Positions 19,701 through 29,059 are shown, counted from the first letter of the stretch. The stretch is DNA of 64,000 nucleotides from Roseimicrobium gellanilyticum (GCF_003315205.1 NZ_QNRR01000002.1:1117344-1181343), one strand, 5' to 3'. Notes: a model not told the origin generated them from the sequence alone. Numbers and translations are program-made.

Positions 19701-22700
19701 CCGGGCGGAGTGAGCGGCACGGGACGCAATCCTTATCAGGACCAGATGCTAAATGCCATGCCTCCCGGTTTGACCGGCTTCATCGAGATGAACCAGACCT
19801 GGCACATGGCCTACCGCTACCGCCAGTCGCGCAACAGCGGCAGCTACATCAGCTACGCCTTCCCGGGCATGCCGACCTCCTCAGGATTCGTCACCCTTCC
19901 GCCCTTTGCGCTGACCGCCCCCTCCTATGCGGCCGTGCATCTCATCAGCCTGGCGCAGAACCTCAAGGATGCAGAGAAGACGGAGCTCGCCACGCGCCTG
20001 AAGCGCATGGACATGAGCGAGGCGGAAATGTTTGTCCATCTGCAATGGGATCCGCAGCGCGGCGGTGTGGTGGTGGATGAAGATTGGCTGAAGGCACATC
20101 CGGATGAAGATGCAGCGCTGGCCTGGTGGGTGATGAACAGCATGTCGCGCATGACCAGCATGGGTAGCGCAGACTCCGAGGCCCTGCTGCGCAAGGCCTT
20201 CGACCGCTTCCAGAAGCGCTATCCCGGTCTGGCTGCACAGTCCGCCTTCGCCTCGCGCGGCAGCAGCACCAACGAAGGCAAGGCGCTCTACACAGAGGGG
20301 CTGAAGTACGTGAATTCGCTGGAGAAGATGGATCTCGTCTGTGTGCAGTCGGTGTTCAACCAGCTCCAACTCCAGCTGCAGCGGGGCGGAGAACTCTCCC
20401 CTCTCTCAGACGAAGAAGAAGCCTCCCTCATTGCGCTCGTGAAAAAGCACATCCGTGCCTCGACCGACAAGAATGACGTGATGCGGCCGTGGATGATGTC
20501 TTCGCTGGGACGCATGCTCGCGGAGAAGGGGAAGTGGGACGATGCCGTGGAACTTGCGCAGGCGGACCAGGATGCCTTTGAGCAGAGCGCCGGTGGTGGA
20601 CCCAACCAGCAGTTCCAGCAAATCCAACGCATGTACTATGGCCAGGGTGGCGCCGTGGTCACCGCCATGCAATTCCCCGCGAAGCACCTGAAGGTTTCGC
20701 AAACGGCGCTGGGAGTCATGGCCCCGTCCCTGGGAGGTTATATGTTTTCACCTCAGGGAGACAGCTCCATTGGCGAGGAGACTCCGCGCAACGAGCCCAT
20801 GCTGAAGTCCGCGGTGAAGCTGACGAACGATGCGTTGCGCAATATTGCGCTGCTCGCGGGCGGGGACCGGGATTCATTCTCCAAGTTTGTGGAGGCGAAG
20901 GCGAAGGCGGAACCGGAGAATCCGGGGCCTATCCTGCTCGCGGCCTGGTATGCCCAGCAGTCGCAGGATTACCCGAAGGCCATTCAGTGGATGCAGAAGG
21001 CACTGGCGCTCACCCTGGACGCCGACGATCGACTGATGGTGGAAAATGCCCTGCTGCACAACGCTGCAGCGAGCCAGACCAACAAAGGCGGCAAGCCGGA
21101 TCCCGCCATGACAGCCGAGCTGCTGGATGCTGCCAAGGAACTCGCCAAACGACAGTCGCGGAACACGAGCCTGTCGATGAATCAGAAACAAAATCTGGCG
21201 CGGGCGATGGACAGCCTGGGCCTCAGCAAAGAGGCGGCGCAACTTCGTACCGTGCCCAAGGTCGCAGGCAGCAGTGGCAGCAGTAGTCGCTCCAGCTATA
21301 CCAGCAGCAACATCAGCAGCACGCAATCCACCCCCTCCACGGTGGAGCAACTCGCCAACAAGAACCAGCGCGACGCTGCCGCCCGTGAAGCCGTGAAACT
21401 CCTGCGCACCGTAGTGCCAGAACTCTTCACCACCAACGCCGAGTATGCAGCCTCCCGTGCGGACGAACTCCTCAAGATCGTGAAGAAGCTTGAACTGGCG
21501 CCTGACATCCTGAAAAGCGCCGATCCCGGAGACTCCGCCAGCATGCGCAGAAAACTGGAGTTTGCCGGCCTCAACGAGCTCCTGGGAAGGGAGAAGGAGG
21601 CGAGGGATCTCTATGAGGCCGTCCTCGTTGCAGCACCACGCACCACCGAAGCACAGGTGCGCATGATCAGCCTGCTCTCCACCAGTGATTCGGACGCGGC
21701 GGCGCAGCGCATCCTTGAGCTGAAGCAGGGCACGCCACTCGCGACGGTGCTGCAGAATCTGGTGCAGACAATGCAGAACAGCAGTGGGCGCGGCGGGCTT
21801 TCACGCCGCATCGCCGCCGCACGCACGTTCACTGCCGTGTTGGAGAAGCTCGCCAGCGGCGGAACCAAGTTCCCCCCGGATGTCTCCCTGCCCTACATGG
21901 CTGGGGCGTCACGGAGCATCGGCCAGGCCCACTACGGCAACAACTCGGATGACGGCACGGAGCGGGATCCGCGCCTGCCGGATCTGTATTCCGCCACGCT
22001 GTACGACGGCACCCATCGCTCGAAGGAAGAAGTCGCCGGGATGAACAGTGCCAAGGGGAAAGAACGTCGCGAGGCTCACGATGCGCTCTGCCGCGCGATG
22101 ATGAAGGTGCCGGAACTCGCCGAAGATGGTTTCTCTGCTCTCGCCAGCCTGACCATCGCGGAGAAGCAGGACTTTGCCCAGCTGAAGGAATCCGCCACGG
22201 CGTGCCTGAAGCTCACCAACGATCCCGCCAATCGCCGGCGCATCGAGAACGCGCGCAGCCAATATGGCTACAGCTACAGTTCCGGTGGTTCCGAGCGCCT
22301 GTGGCAGCCGAAGCCTGCCGAGTTTCTCATCTACGCCGCGTGGAAGGAGGGTGCGGAAGAGCGCCTGGAAAAGGAGATCTATCCGCTGGTGGCGGGAAAT
22401 GCGGACACTTCCAAACAGACACCGCAGCTTGTCTCTGCAAAGGCGTTTGCGAAACTCTGGTTTGGCAAGCCAGAGGAATTCACCACGGCAGCAGATGACT
22501 GGGCCAAGGTCGGCAGCTCGAGGAACTCGATGAACCAGATGACCTGGCTCTGGTTCTCCGACGGCGGGTATATGGAGAACTTGCTGCGCTTCGCTGTGGA
22601 ACGGAAGCTGGAAGTCAATCTGGACGACTGGATGATTGCCAAGATCAAAGGCAGCTTCCGCGAAAACAACCACCTGGATCTCGATTGCATCCAACCCTGG

Positions 22701-25700
22701 CTGCGCCTGGAAGCCGGAAAGAAGGGCACGCCCGTAGTGGTGGCGTTCATTGAAAAACTGGGAGACAACCTCTTCGGCGACGCGGAAGGAAGGCGCAAGG
22801 CAACCCAGGACTTTGTAAGCCAGCGCTATGGCGGCACGAGTTCACAAAGGCAGAATGCCAAGGCTTATAGCTACGGGCAGTTCATTGACGGCCTGCTCCA
22901 GGAGGACGGTGTGCCCGGCGCGGCCCTGACTGTAATGATCACCGAGAAGTGGCTCGAAACACCGGCCGCGGCCCAGCAGATCAAATACCGTCTCGATGAC
23001 GATGGCGTGCTGAATGATTCCAAGGCGCTCTCCCTGGTGCTCAGCCTGCCACCCTTTGGCGCGGAGGCGGCGGAGTTCCGCGCATACACGACGAAGGATC
23101 GCTATGTGCCAACCGTGCTGGGCGGACTGCTTTCAGAAATCCGCAAGCGTGACAAGCTGCGCACGGAAATCCTTGAACATCTCAAGCAATCCCCCACCCG
23201 CACCTTCGGCACGCAGTTGTCCATCGCCTCACTGGAGCAGAAGCATGATGCAGAGCTGATTGCCTTTGTCACGGCCCGCAGGGACGAGCTCACCAAGCTG
23301 AGCACCCCCGCGCAGGATGAACTTCGCGAAGTGCTGAAGCAGGTGTGGCCTGCGCTACAGCGGCCGGAGAACATGCCCCAGGAGCGCCAGGAAGTCCTGC
23401 GGCCGCTCTTTGCCGCGGAGATGAAATCCCTCGCGGAACGTCGTGCCATGGTCCTTACCGCGAACACCCTTGAGGAACTGAAGATGGAGGACAGACCCTT
23501 CTTCGACTTCCTCCGCGGCGAGTTTGTGAAGCTCGCACAAGAAGGGAAGGACGACGACGCGGTGCAGCTCTTCGAAAAGGGATGCACGCTCATCGAAAAG
23601 AAGATGGCTGCCAAAGGCTGGGACGATGGGCAGAACTGGAACGGCTGGACGCCTCGCAGCCAGCTCGCGGATGCGATCATGGACTGGCGCACCGGCTGGG
23701 ATCTTGTGCGACTGGGCGTGCGTCTCTACAACACGGACACCACCGGCAAACTGCAGCACCCCGGTCACCCGAACTCCAATCAGTGGAACAAGACGGTGCA
23801 GGACTCCTGGAAACGCGAGGGCGGCTACTGGAGGCCCGAGACGGCCCTGCATGTGACACTCAGCCGCATCAACGGGAACCTCAAGGGGCAGAACTCCGCC
23901 ATCCTCATGCCAATGCTGGCCAACCTGGTGGCGCAGATGCCTCTGCGGCTCCGTGGTGGTGTGGTCACCTGGGCGGAAGGTGAGGGAGCCAAGAAACCCT
24001 ACGCCGCGCTCTCCAAACACCTGGCAGTTGCAGCGCGTTTCCAGAACTTCACCTCCCCGGGCAAGAAGGTGGTGCTCGGAGCGGATGGCAAACGCCCCGA
24101 AGACCCCGCCATGCCCTCCATGCGGCAGGAAGATTGGGACTACCTGCTGGGCGTGATGGAAGACGCCTCGCTGAATCCCCGCGTACGCCTCGCCCTTGCC
24201 AACTGGATCTGCCACTACGGCCGCGAGGAGGTGGACAGCCGCATGGTGTACGCGACGGTGAGACTCTCCGTGGAAGGTCTGCGCAACTCGTGGGCGCACA
24301 GTGCCTATCACCTCGCCTCGGCGGTGCGTTGTTTCAATCAAGAGCCCGCCAATGAGGCGTGGAAGGCGCTGGCCAAGGACGTGTGGGATGCCTGGGTGGT
24401 GCGCAATGCGCGCAATCAGGAGTCCTCACGCATGGGCCGGGCTTATGATCCCGCGGAGACTGCTGTCTTCGCCATGTGGGAACTGGCGGTGCGCGCCCGT
24501 GAGAAGTCGTGGCAGTCGCGCCTGCGCACGGAATTCCGCACCACGCTGGATGACAGCTACCTCACCTTCGCGGCAATGGCGCGGCAGGAGGACTTTGAGG
24601 GTGCTACGGAATTCCTCCGCGCGCAGTGGAAGGATCTCACCCAGTGGATTCCGTTCTACGATTCGCTGGACACGGCCAGCAACGACAACAATCAGGCTGA
24701 GGGCGTTGCTACGATGCTGAATACGACGGCGCGGGACAAGTTCCTCGTGGCCTGCAAGGATCCTGAACTGGCCGAGTTGGGCCGCATTTTCATGGATGTG
24801 GGAAATGATCCACCGCAGGGCTATCGTGAGCGCTTCAGTGGTCCGCCAGACTACCGTGCCCGCAGAGATCTGGCTGCGGAAGCTTTCCGTCCGGAGGTCA
24901 TCAAGGATGATGCCATGCGCGCCCGCGCCACCGGCTGGCTCTTTGGCGCCTCCGCCGCGAATGACAAGACAGCTCCCGTGGTGGCAGCACTTGCTTCCAA
25001 GGTCGACGTGAAAGCACTGCCCTCCCAGAATGAATCCCAGAAAATGCGCTGGCAAATCCTGATGCCTCTGCTGGACAGCCACAACAAGGCGCTCACGGGT
25101 GACTGCAAGGCCTTCGATACCTTCTACGAGACCGTGCACCAGCACTCGGGGTGGGACGAGTGGCTGCGGGATAACATCAAGGAATACTCCGGACGCATGG
25201 TGCTCTCCCGTACCCGCCTTTTCTGGAGAAGCCAGCCACCCGCCAAGGCTTCTGACATGCTGCCCCTGACAGATACCATCCTCAAAAGCTATGCGAGCAA
25301 CGATGACACCCAGATAGGTGATGCCATCGGTGTGCGCACCGCCATCTACCTGTATGACGGTGATCTGGAAGGACTCGCGAACTGGCGCAAATCGCTTTCC
25401 AAGGAACACGCCGCTCAATTCGTAGACCGGTACCGCACGCAAAGCTCGCTCTTCATCACCCTGGGTGACCTGTGCGGGCGCAATCCGAAGGTGCGGCTGC
25501 CGCTGGAGCGCCGCCTCGCGCTGGTCGAGGCTGCGGTGAAGGACGAGTGGACCCAGAAGATTGCCAGGACAAATCCGGGTGCTTCCTTCAAAATGCCCAT
25601 CCTGACCGGGAAAACGAACCTGCTCAGCAAGCCCGAACTCATCGAACACGGGATGAAGATCGCCCGCCTCATCCCCCGGGAGGGCCGCTCCTTCTATGAG

Positions 25701-25973
25701 ATGGCAGACTGGTTTGAGGAGGAGGGACTGGCAGAGCAGACCCTGGCCGCACTCGATGCCGTGCTCGCCGAAGTAGGTGGCAACCAATCCCTGCGCAATC
25801 CGGCGCTCATCCGCAAAGCCGAGACGCTGGACAACATGGGGAGGAATGCCGAGGCCATGAAGGTGCTGGAAGGAATGGACATCGCGAAACTCCCTGTGGG
25901 TCTGCGCCTCCAAGTCGAACGGCTTCAGCGAAAAGAGCAGGAAGCTGCCAAGAAAGCGGCGGCTAAGCAGTAA
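16767..25973 (+). CDS. Giant exported TPR-repeat protein B, about 3068 aa
   Basis: The ATG at 16767 gives a long positive N-region, the hydrophobic core VPAALALVLPLTAELSA and a cleavage site before QAPAP; an ATG at 16692 would start before the signal peptide. Residue 69 begins YHEMLLRRPQTGVVFDRF, matching protein A. TPR-like units (ALKAYERALELEPKNAFAWA is a textbook one) fill the first ~970 residues. A Gly/Pro/Tyr-rich block follows (NPYQDQMLNAMPPGLTG, about 985-1060), then a Ser-rich linker near 1500, and helical repeats to the Lys/Ala-rich end QEAAKKAAAKQ. The matching late motif is QNWNGWTPRSQLAD near 2295. The gap to gene A is 78 bases, so they are probably cotranscribed; the MoxR-type operon starts 200 bases downstream. 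Function is unknown. Confidence 0.9.
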   Translation: MRATVPPRSGSWFGSKCFSRTVPAALALVLPLTAELSAQAPAPTPAKEPAVPAPAPAKTVSMPTEVVRYHEMLLRRPQTGVVFDRFYDTWLGLGSADEMKAFLEKRAGDPAAKAADHLVLALYFSRRGQDAPALKAYERALELEPKNAFAWADRAKLEARMQDIEGALKSLDQGIAAKPEATLLQELSKQRARHLLRLGRNEEALKAFRDMVAAQPDDVDLAEEVVYIQMEEGLPEEAAKGVEALITRTKDAYQKVVRLLLLGDIRQKLGHRDDAVNAYEDALELAGKDTWVEGEVLARIEQSFRREDDLDGLAKKLEELAKADPARVRLSQRHAQVLADLGKADDAIKVYQDLLARTPGQQSVREGFLNLLESADKLPEAIEQAKALRAQLSGDKEWIIRLAVLQHRAKDDTAAQSTLNEYLAVNGTGESDRLRVARLLETWDLIDPAKAAYEALVKAHADSVSAREAQAQFLHRIDERDAALAIWRDIAAKGTLEDALQVGQALGARMEHNVALEVLSARIATSPGEPRLLAALCTAAAGAKEFAKAIPWARERVKLARDVTEVEESVKAASMIIRNAGTHEALAKEIAALPSPTAAERCLLAELRESMKDHAGADAALTALTGPDEALGLQQQVRLFQGRQEWIRAAATMAKLIGLPDGRTSANVQKLVDLHQRAGQTNEALNWIAEWKKLSPGAVTPWTTESRLLSDAGRADDAIKVLREAYRKFSDNPDLAASFGDQLIAAGQTNEAMDIFEAWYEKTEDVPGKMRWAGSLARAAASGGNTSQLVDRFRERQKKNRQSVVPWIALAEIHRATGNTEGRRAAIMEAANLRPQDLELLLELARLQEEDGLWKEALATLETARPLDKASKVRERQAAIHLRYGDENLGYRILFELAGGDQMDARGIERMADGIAARGEWERVIEFLEPLATKHPKDYRLRFLQAVALEEAGREKDATQIFITLLQPMEELPGVVVPPGGVSGTGRNPYQDQMLNAMPPGLTGFIEMNQTWHMAYRYRQSRNSGSYISYAFPGMPTSSGFVTLPPFALTAPSYAAVHLISLAQNLKDAEKTELATRLKRMDMSEAEMFVHLQWDPQRGGVVVDEDWLKAHPDEDAALAWWVMNSMSRMTSMGSADSEALLRKAFDRFQKRYPGLAAQSAFASRGSSTNEGKALYTEGLKYVNSLEKMDLVCVQSVFNQLQLQLQRGGELSPLSDEEEASLIALVKKHIRASTDKNDVMRPWMMSSLGRMLAEKGKWDDAVELAQADQDAFEQSAGGGPNQQFQQIQRMYYGQGGAVVTAMQFPAKHLKVSQTALGVMAPSLGGYMFSPQGDSSIGEETPRNEPMLKSAVKLTNDALRNIALLAGGDRDSFSKFVEAKAKAEPENPGPILLAAWYAQQSQDYPKAIQWMQKALALTLDADDRLMVENALLHNAAASQTNKGGKPDPAMTAELLDAAKELAKRQSRNTSLSMNQKQNLARAMDSLGLSKEAAQLRTVPKVAGSSGSSSRSSYTSSNISSTQSTPSTVEQLANKNQRDAAAREAVKLLRTVVPELFTTNAEYAASRADELLKIVKKLELAPDILKSADPGDSASMRRKLEFAGLNELLGREKEARDLYEAVLVAAPRTTEAQVRMISLLSTSDSDAAAQRILELKQGTPLATVLQNLVQTMQNSSGRGGLSRRIAAARTFTAVLEKLASGGTKFPPDVSLPYMAGASRSIGQAHYGNNSDDGTERDPRLPDLYSATLYDGTHRSKEEVAGMNSAKGKERREAHDALCRAMMKVPELAEDGFSALASLTIAEKQDFAQLKESATACLKLTNDPANRRRIENARSQYGYSYSSGGSERLWQPKPAEFLIYAAWKEGAEERLEKEIYPLVAGNADTSKQTPQLVSAKAFAKLWFGKPEEFTTAADDWAKVGSSRNSMNQMTWLWFSDGGYMENLLRFAVERKLEVNLDDWMIAKIKGSFRENNHLDLDCIQPWLRLEAGKKGTPVVVAFIEKLGDNLFGDAEGRRKATQDFVSQRYGGTSSQRQNAKAYSYGQFIDGLLQEDGVPGAALTVMITEKWLETPAAAQQIKYRLDDDGVLNDSKALSLVLSLPPFGAEAAEFRAYTTKDRYVPTVLGGLLSEIRKRDKLRTEILEHLKQSPTRTFGTQLSIASLEQKHDAELIAFVTARRDELTKLSTPAQDELREVLKQVWPALQRPENMPQERQEVLRPLFAAEMKSLAERRAMVLTANTLEELKMEDRPFFDFLRGEFVKLAQEGKDDDAVQLFEKGCTLIEKKMAAKGWDDGQNWNGWTPRSQLADAIMDWRTGWDLVRLGVRLYNTDTTGKLQHPGHPNSNQWNKTVQDSWKREGGYWRPETALHVTLSRINGNLKGQNSAILMPMLANLVAQMPLRLRGGVVTWAEGEGAKKPYAALSKHLAVAARFQNFTSPGKKVVLGADGKRPEDPAMPSMRQEDWDYLLGVMEDASLNPRVRLALANWICHYGREEVDSRMVYATVRLSVEGLRNSWAHSAYHLASAVRCFNQEPANEAWKALAKDVWDAWVVRNARNQESSRMGRAYDPAETAVFAMWELAVRAREKSWQSRLRTEFRTTLDDSYLTFAAMARQEDFEGATEFLRAQWKDLTQWIPFYDSLDTASNDNNQAEGVATMLNTTARDKFLVACKDPELAELGRIFMDVGNDPPQGYRERFSGPPDYRARRDLAAEAFRPEVIKDDAMRARATGWLFGASAANDKTAPVVAALASKVDVKALPSQNESQKMRWQILMPLLDSHNKALTGDCKAFDTFYETVHQHSGWDEWLRDNIKEYSGRMVLSRTRLFWRSQPPAKASDMLPLTDTILKSYASNDDTQIGDAIGVRTAIYLYDGDLEGLANWRKSLSKEHAAQFVDRYRTQSSLFITLGDLCGRNPKVRLPLERRLALVEAAVKDEWTQKIARTNPGASFKMPILTGKTNLLSKPELIEHGMKIARLIPREGRSFYEMADWFEEEGLAEQTLAALDAVLAEVGGNQSLRNPALIRKAETLDNMGRNAEAMKVLEGMDIAKLPVGLRLQVERLQRKEQEAAKKAAAKQ

Positions 25974-26003
25974 TGCGTAAGTGAAGAAAAAAATGTGAAT
26001 GAA

Positions 26004-26042
26004 CCAGCCCCAAGGTCCGTCGAAGCAGGACGTTGGGGCTGG
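26004..26042 (+). terminator. Candidate terminator hairpin after giant gene B
   Basis: CCAGCCCCAA (26004-26013) pairs perfectly with TTGGGGCTGG (26033-26042), with an inner GTCC/GGAC pairing that extends the stem. It lies 31 bases after the stop of giant gene B. No T-run follows, so it may be a factor-dependent terminator or an mRNA 3-prime stabiliser rather than a classic intrinsic terminator. Confidence 0.55.
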
Positions 26043-26175
26043 TGAGCCCCACCTGAAGCCCGGATTGTAAAATTTCCGCAAAAGTACCGCGAGTCGTTTC
26101 CCGCCTTGCCGCCGTGAGGTTCATCTGGTATTTCTAACCATCTCGTAATAAAAACCGAGCAATCCAAAGAACGCC

Positions 26176-27840
26176 ATGGCAGCCCACGATCGCATTGCCT
26201 TGTTCATTGCCACAGTTCGCGCCCGGCTTGAGCAGGCGCGAGGTGTCCGGCTCTTCTCCATCATCCTCCTGGCGGTCCTGATCGCGCTCACGGGGTGGTG
26301 CCTGTTGTGGGTGTTGCAAGGGTATGCCGTGCCTCGCATGGGCTACCTGATCGCGACCCTGGCAGTGCCAGCGCTGGCCATTGCCGCCTGGATGATTCGC
26401 CGCACGACCGAGGCCAGAGCCGCACATGTGGCGGACGACCATTTCGGCCTGAAGGATTCGCTGACCTCCTACCTCGGCTTCAGCCGGGAGCACCGCGAGG
26501 GTGAGCTCTACGCCTTGCAGGCGGTGCAGACCGCCGAGCGCGTGCAGGCCCTGGATGCCCGCTCCATCTCGCTGGCCTGGCCACGCCGGCTGCTCTCCAT
26601 CTCGGCCATCCTGCTGGTGGCCTGCGTCGCCATGGGTTTCCGGAAAGCCACGCCCTTCGTGATGGAGAAGCTGGCTCTCGAAGTGGAGACCACCAAGAAG
26701 ACCGAGGAGATCAACAAGGAGCTCGAAGAGGAAGTGGAAGAGCTCATCAAGAACGCGTCCGAAGATGAGAAGGAACTGCTGAAGCCCGACGAATGGCGTC
26801 AGTGGGTGAAGGAACTCAAGGAGACCAAGGACCAGAAGGAAGCGATGCGGCAGTACGCGGAGCTGGAGCGCAAGCTGCAGGAGGCCGCCCAGAAGCTCAG
26901 CCAGCGTGAGCAGGAACACCTTCTCGCGAAAGCTGGTGAGGAACTGAAGCAGGAAGCCGAGCTGCGTGAAGTAGGCCGCAAGCTGGAGGAGAAGAACTAC
27001 CGCGATGCCGCCGCCGACCTCCAGAAGATGGAGCTCAAGGCGGACGTGACAAAACCTGACGAGGCGCGCAAGGAACTCGCGAAGCTGAAGGCTGCCGCGC
27101 AACGCATGGCCGCGGCCGCACGCAACTTCCAACAGCGCACGGGCAAGCAGGGCAACGGCAACAAGAGCTCCCAGTCCCAAAGCAACCCGAACAACAACGG
27201 CCAGTCCGGGCAGCAGAGCCAGGCGGAAGGCCAGCAGGGCGAAAGCTCCCAATCCTCCATGGACCAGCAGATGGCCTCGCTAGACGAAGCCATGCAGCAG
27301 TATGAAAAGGCGCTGAGCCAGAAGCAGAGCGAGAGCCAGTGCAAGAGCGGTCAGAAGAACGCCAACCAGAAGCTGGGCCAGCTCTGCCAGAGCATGTGCA
27401 AGTCTGCCGGTCAGCGCGACCTGATGAAGAAGCTCATGAAGCTGGGTCAGTGCGCGGGCCAGTGCCAAGGCTACCTGGGCAACAAGGAATGCCAGTCACT
27501 CGCCCAGTGCATGGGCAACAAGCCCGGCGGCAAGAAGGCCGGCTGGGGCAGTGTGGAATCCCGCCGCGCCGAAAGCGAACCAACGATGGACAATGGCAAC
27601 CGCGACCAGCTCGAGGGCATCAAGGGCAGTGGTCCGGCGAATACCAGCATCGAAGCCGCAGACAGCGGCACCGGCACGGCCACGCGTCAGGTGAAAGCCA
27701 CGGAGCGCGAATGGAAACGCCAGCTTGAGTCCTTCATCCAACGCGAAGACGTTCCCGCCGAAGTGAAAGAAGGCGTGAAGGAATACTTCAAGGGCATCCA
27801 GGAGGTGGGCGCGGAGAAGAAGACTGAAGCCCAGAAGTAG
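26176..27840 (+). CDS. Membrane-anchored coiled-coil protein with Cys-rich segment (DUF4175-like)
   Basis: 554 aa. Two membrane spans (VRLFSIILLAVLIALTGWCL and MGYLIATLAVPALAIAAWMI, residues about 24-75) and a third (LLSISAILLVACVAMGF, about 140-156) precede a long, highly charged Lys/Glu coiled coil (about 170-310). Next is a Ser/Gln/Asn low-complexity linker and then an unusual region (about 375-450) with eight cysteines in short CxxxC-like spacings (QLCQSMCK, GQCAGQCQGY, CQSLAQCMGN). The C-terminus is again charged and helical. The layout resembles DUF4175-type proteins that precede MoxR/Bat gene clusters in PVC and Bacteroidota genomes; that link is family knowledge, not proven here. The MoxR gene follows 223 bases downstream, separated by a repeat element. 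Confidence 0.75.
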   Translation: MAAHDRIALFIATVRARLEQARGVRLFSIILLAVLIALTGWCLLWVLQGYAVPRMGYLIATLAVPALAIAAWMIRRTTEARAAHVADDHFGLKDSLTSYLGFSREHREGELYALQAVQTAERVQALDARSISLAWPRRLLSISAILLVACVAMGFRKATPFVMEKLALEVETTKKTEEINKELEEEVEELIKNASEDEKELLKPDEWRQWVKELKETKDQKEAMRQYAELERKLQEAAQKLSQREQEHLLAKAGEELKQEAELREVGRKLEEKNYRDAAADLQKMELKADVTKPDEARKELAKLKAAAQRMAAAARNFQQRTGKQGNGNKSSQSQSNPNNNGQSGQQSQAEGQQGESSQSSMDQQMASLDEAMQQYEKALSQKQSESQCKSGQKNANQKLGQLCQSMCKSAGQRDLMKKLMKLGQCAGQCQGYLGNKECQSLAQCMGNKPGGKKAGWGSVESRRAESEPTMDNGNRDQLEGIKGSGPANTSIEAADSGTGTATRQVKATEREWKRQLESFIQREDVPAEVKEGVKEYFKGIQEVGAEKKTEAQK

Positions 27841-27893
27841 GGCGGCTGGAGTGGGTGGAATGGGTTGTTGGAGCGCTTGGCCAGTTCGAGCCA

Positions 27894-28030
27894 AGTAATC
27901 AGTAGGTCAGTGTCCAGTAATCAGAAATGAAGTCCAACTCCATGACCCTCTGCCCCCTTCGAACACACCAACAGGCTCTGAAATCACTGCCTTCTGAACA
28001 CTGATTACTGTTTACTGAACACTGGTTACT
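27894..28030. repeat. Empty heptamer-bounded element (inverted arrays, no gene inside)
   Basis: The left array (27894-27924) reads AGTAATC, AGTAGGTC, AGTGTCC, AGTAATC, AG. The right array (27994-28030) is the inverted kind: CTGAACA, CTGATTA, CTGTTTA, CTGAACA, CTGGTTA, CT. The 69 bases between them hold no plausible gene. It sits between the coiled-coil gene and moxR, ending 33 bases before the MoxR start. The arms match those around the four-helix-bundle gene at 30294-30858. Confidence 0.85.
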
Positions 28031-28063
28031 TCTTGCCACTCCCACCACATCAAGTCTCCCGCA

Positions 28064-29059
28064 ATGTCTCTCCCCCACCCTCCCGATACCAAGGCTGCTG
28101 TTTCCCATTTCCACGACTCGTTTAACAAGCTCCGAAGCGAAGTCTCGAAGTTCATCGTTGGGCAGAAGGACATCATCGACAGTGTGCTCACCGCCGTGGT
28201 GTGTGGAGGCCACGTACTCCTGGAAGGTGTGCCAGGCCTGGGCAAGACGGCGCTGGTGAATACGCTGGCGCGTGCCCTGCACCTGAAGTTCCAGCGCATC
28301 CAGTTCACGCCTGACCTGCTCCCTGCCGATATCGTGGGCACGCAGATCCTCGTGGAGAAGGATGGCAAGAAGGTCTTCGAATTCCAGCCCGGCCCCGTCT
28401 TCTGCAATGTGCTGCTGGCGGATGAAATCAACCGCGCCACGCCGAAGACACAGTCCGCGCTGCTGGAGACCATGCAGGAGAAGTCCGTCACCGTGGCGGG
28501 CTCCACGCACAAGCTCGACAAGCCTTTCTTCGTGCTGGCAACGCAGAACCCCATCGAGCAAGATGGCACCTATCCGCTGCCGGAAGCACAGCTCGACCGC
28601 TTCTTCTTCAAGCTCTTCGTCCCCGTGCCGAATCACGCGGACTTCGTGGAAATCCTCAATCGCACTGGCGGCGTGGAACTGCCCGCCATCAGCGCAGTGG
28701 CCAACGGTGACGACGTGCTTAAGATGGGTCAACTCGTTCGTGAAGTGCCGGTGGAAGCCTCGGTGCAGGACTACCTGGTGCGGGTGGTGCGCGCCACGCA
28801 TCCCTCGGATGCACAGGCCACGGACCGCGTGAAGAAGTATGTGCGCCACGGGTCCTCCCCGCGCGGTGCGCAGACCATCCTCGCCGCAGCCCGTGTGCAT
28901 GCCCTGCTGGATGACCGCTATCACGTCGCGCGTGAGGACATCGCCAAGGCCGCCATCCCGGCCCTGCGCCACCGCATTCTCCTCTCCTTCGAAGGTGAAG
29001 CCGAGGGCGTGAAGACGGATGAAGTCATCGCCGACGTGCTGGCCAAGGTGAAGGAATAG
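28064..29059 (+). CDS. MoxR-family AAA+ ATPase
   Basis: 331 aa. It shows Walker A GVPGLGKTALV (near residue 57), Walker B LLADEINRATPKTQSALLE, the MoxR signature EKSVTVAGSTHKLDKPFFVL, sensor region ATQNPIEQDGTYPLPEAQLDRF and the C-terminal lid with HGSSPRGAQTILAAARVHAL. MoxR ATPases act as chaperones that assemble or insert cofactors or activate complexes, working with VWA-domain partners carrying MIDAS sites; here DUF58 and two VWA proteins follow. Cytoplasmic. Length and motifs are normal. The ATG at 28064 follows shortly after the right arm of a heptamer element, so that element lies in its leader or promoter. Confidence 0.95.
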   Translation: MSLPHPPDTKAAVSHFHDSFNKLRSEVSKFIVGQKDIIDSVLTAVVCGGHVLLEGVPGLGKTALVNTLARALHLKFQRIQFTPDLLPADIVGTQILVEKDGKKVFEFQPGPVFCNVLLADEINRATPKTQSALLETMQEKSVTVAGSTHKLDKPFFVLATQNPIEQDGTYPLPEAQLDRFFFKLFVPVPNHADFVEILNRTGGVELPAISAVANGDDVLKMGQLVREVPVEASVQDYLVRVVRATHPSDAQATDRVKKYVRHGSSPRGAQTILAAARVHALLDDRYHVAREDIAKAAIPALRHRILLSFEGEAEGVKTDEVIADVLAKVKE

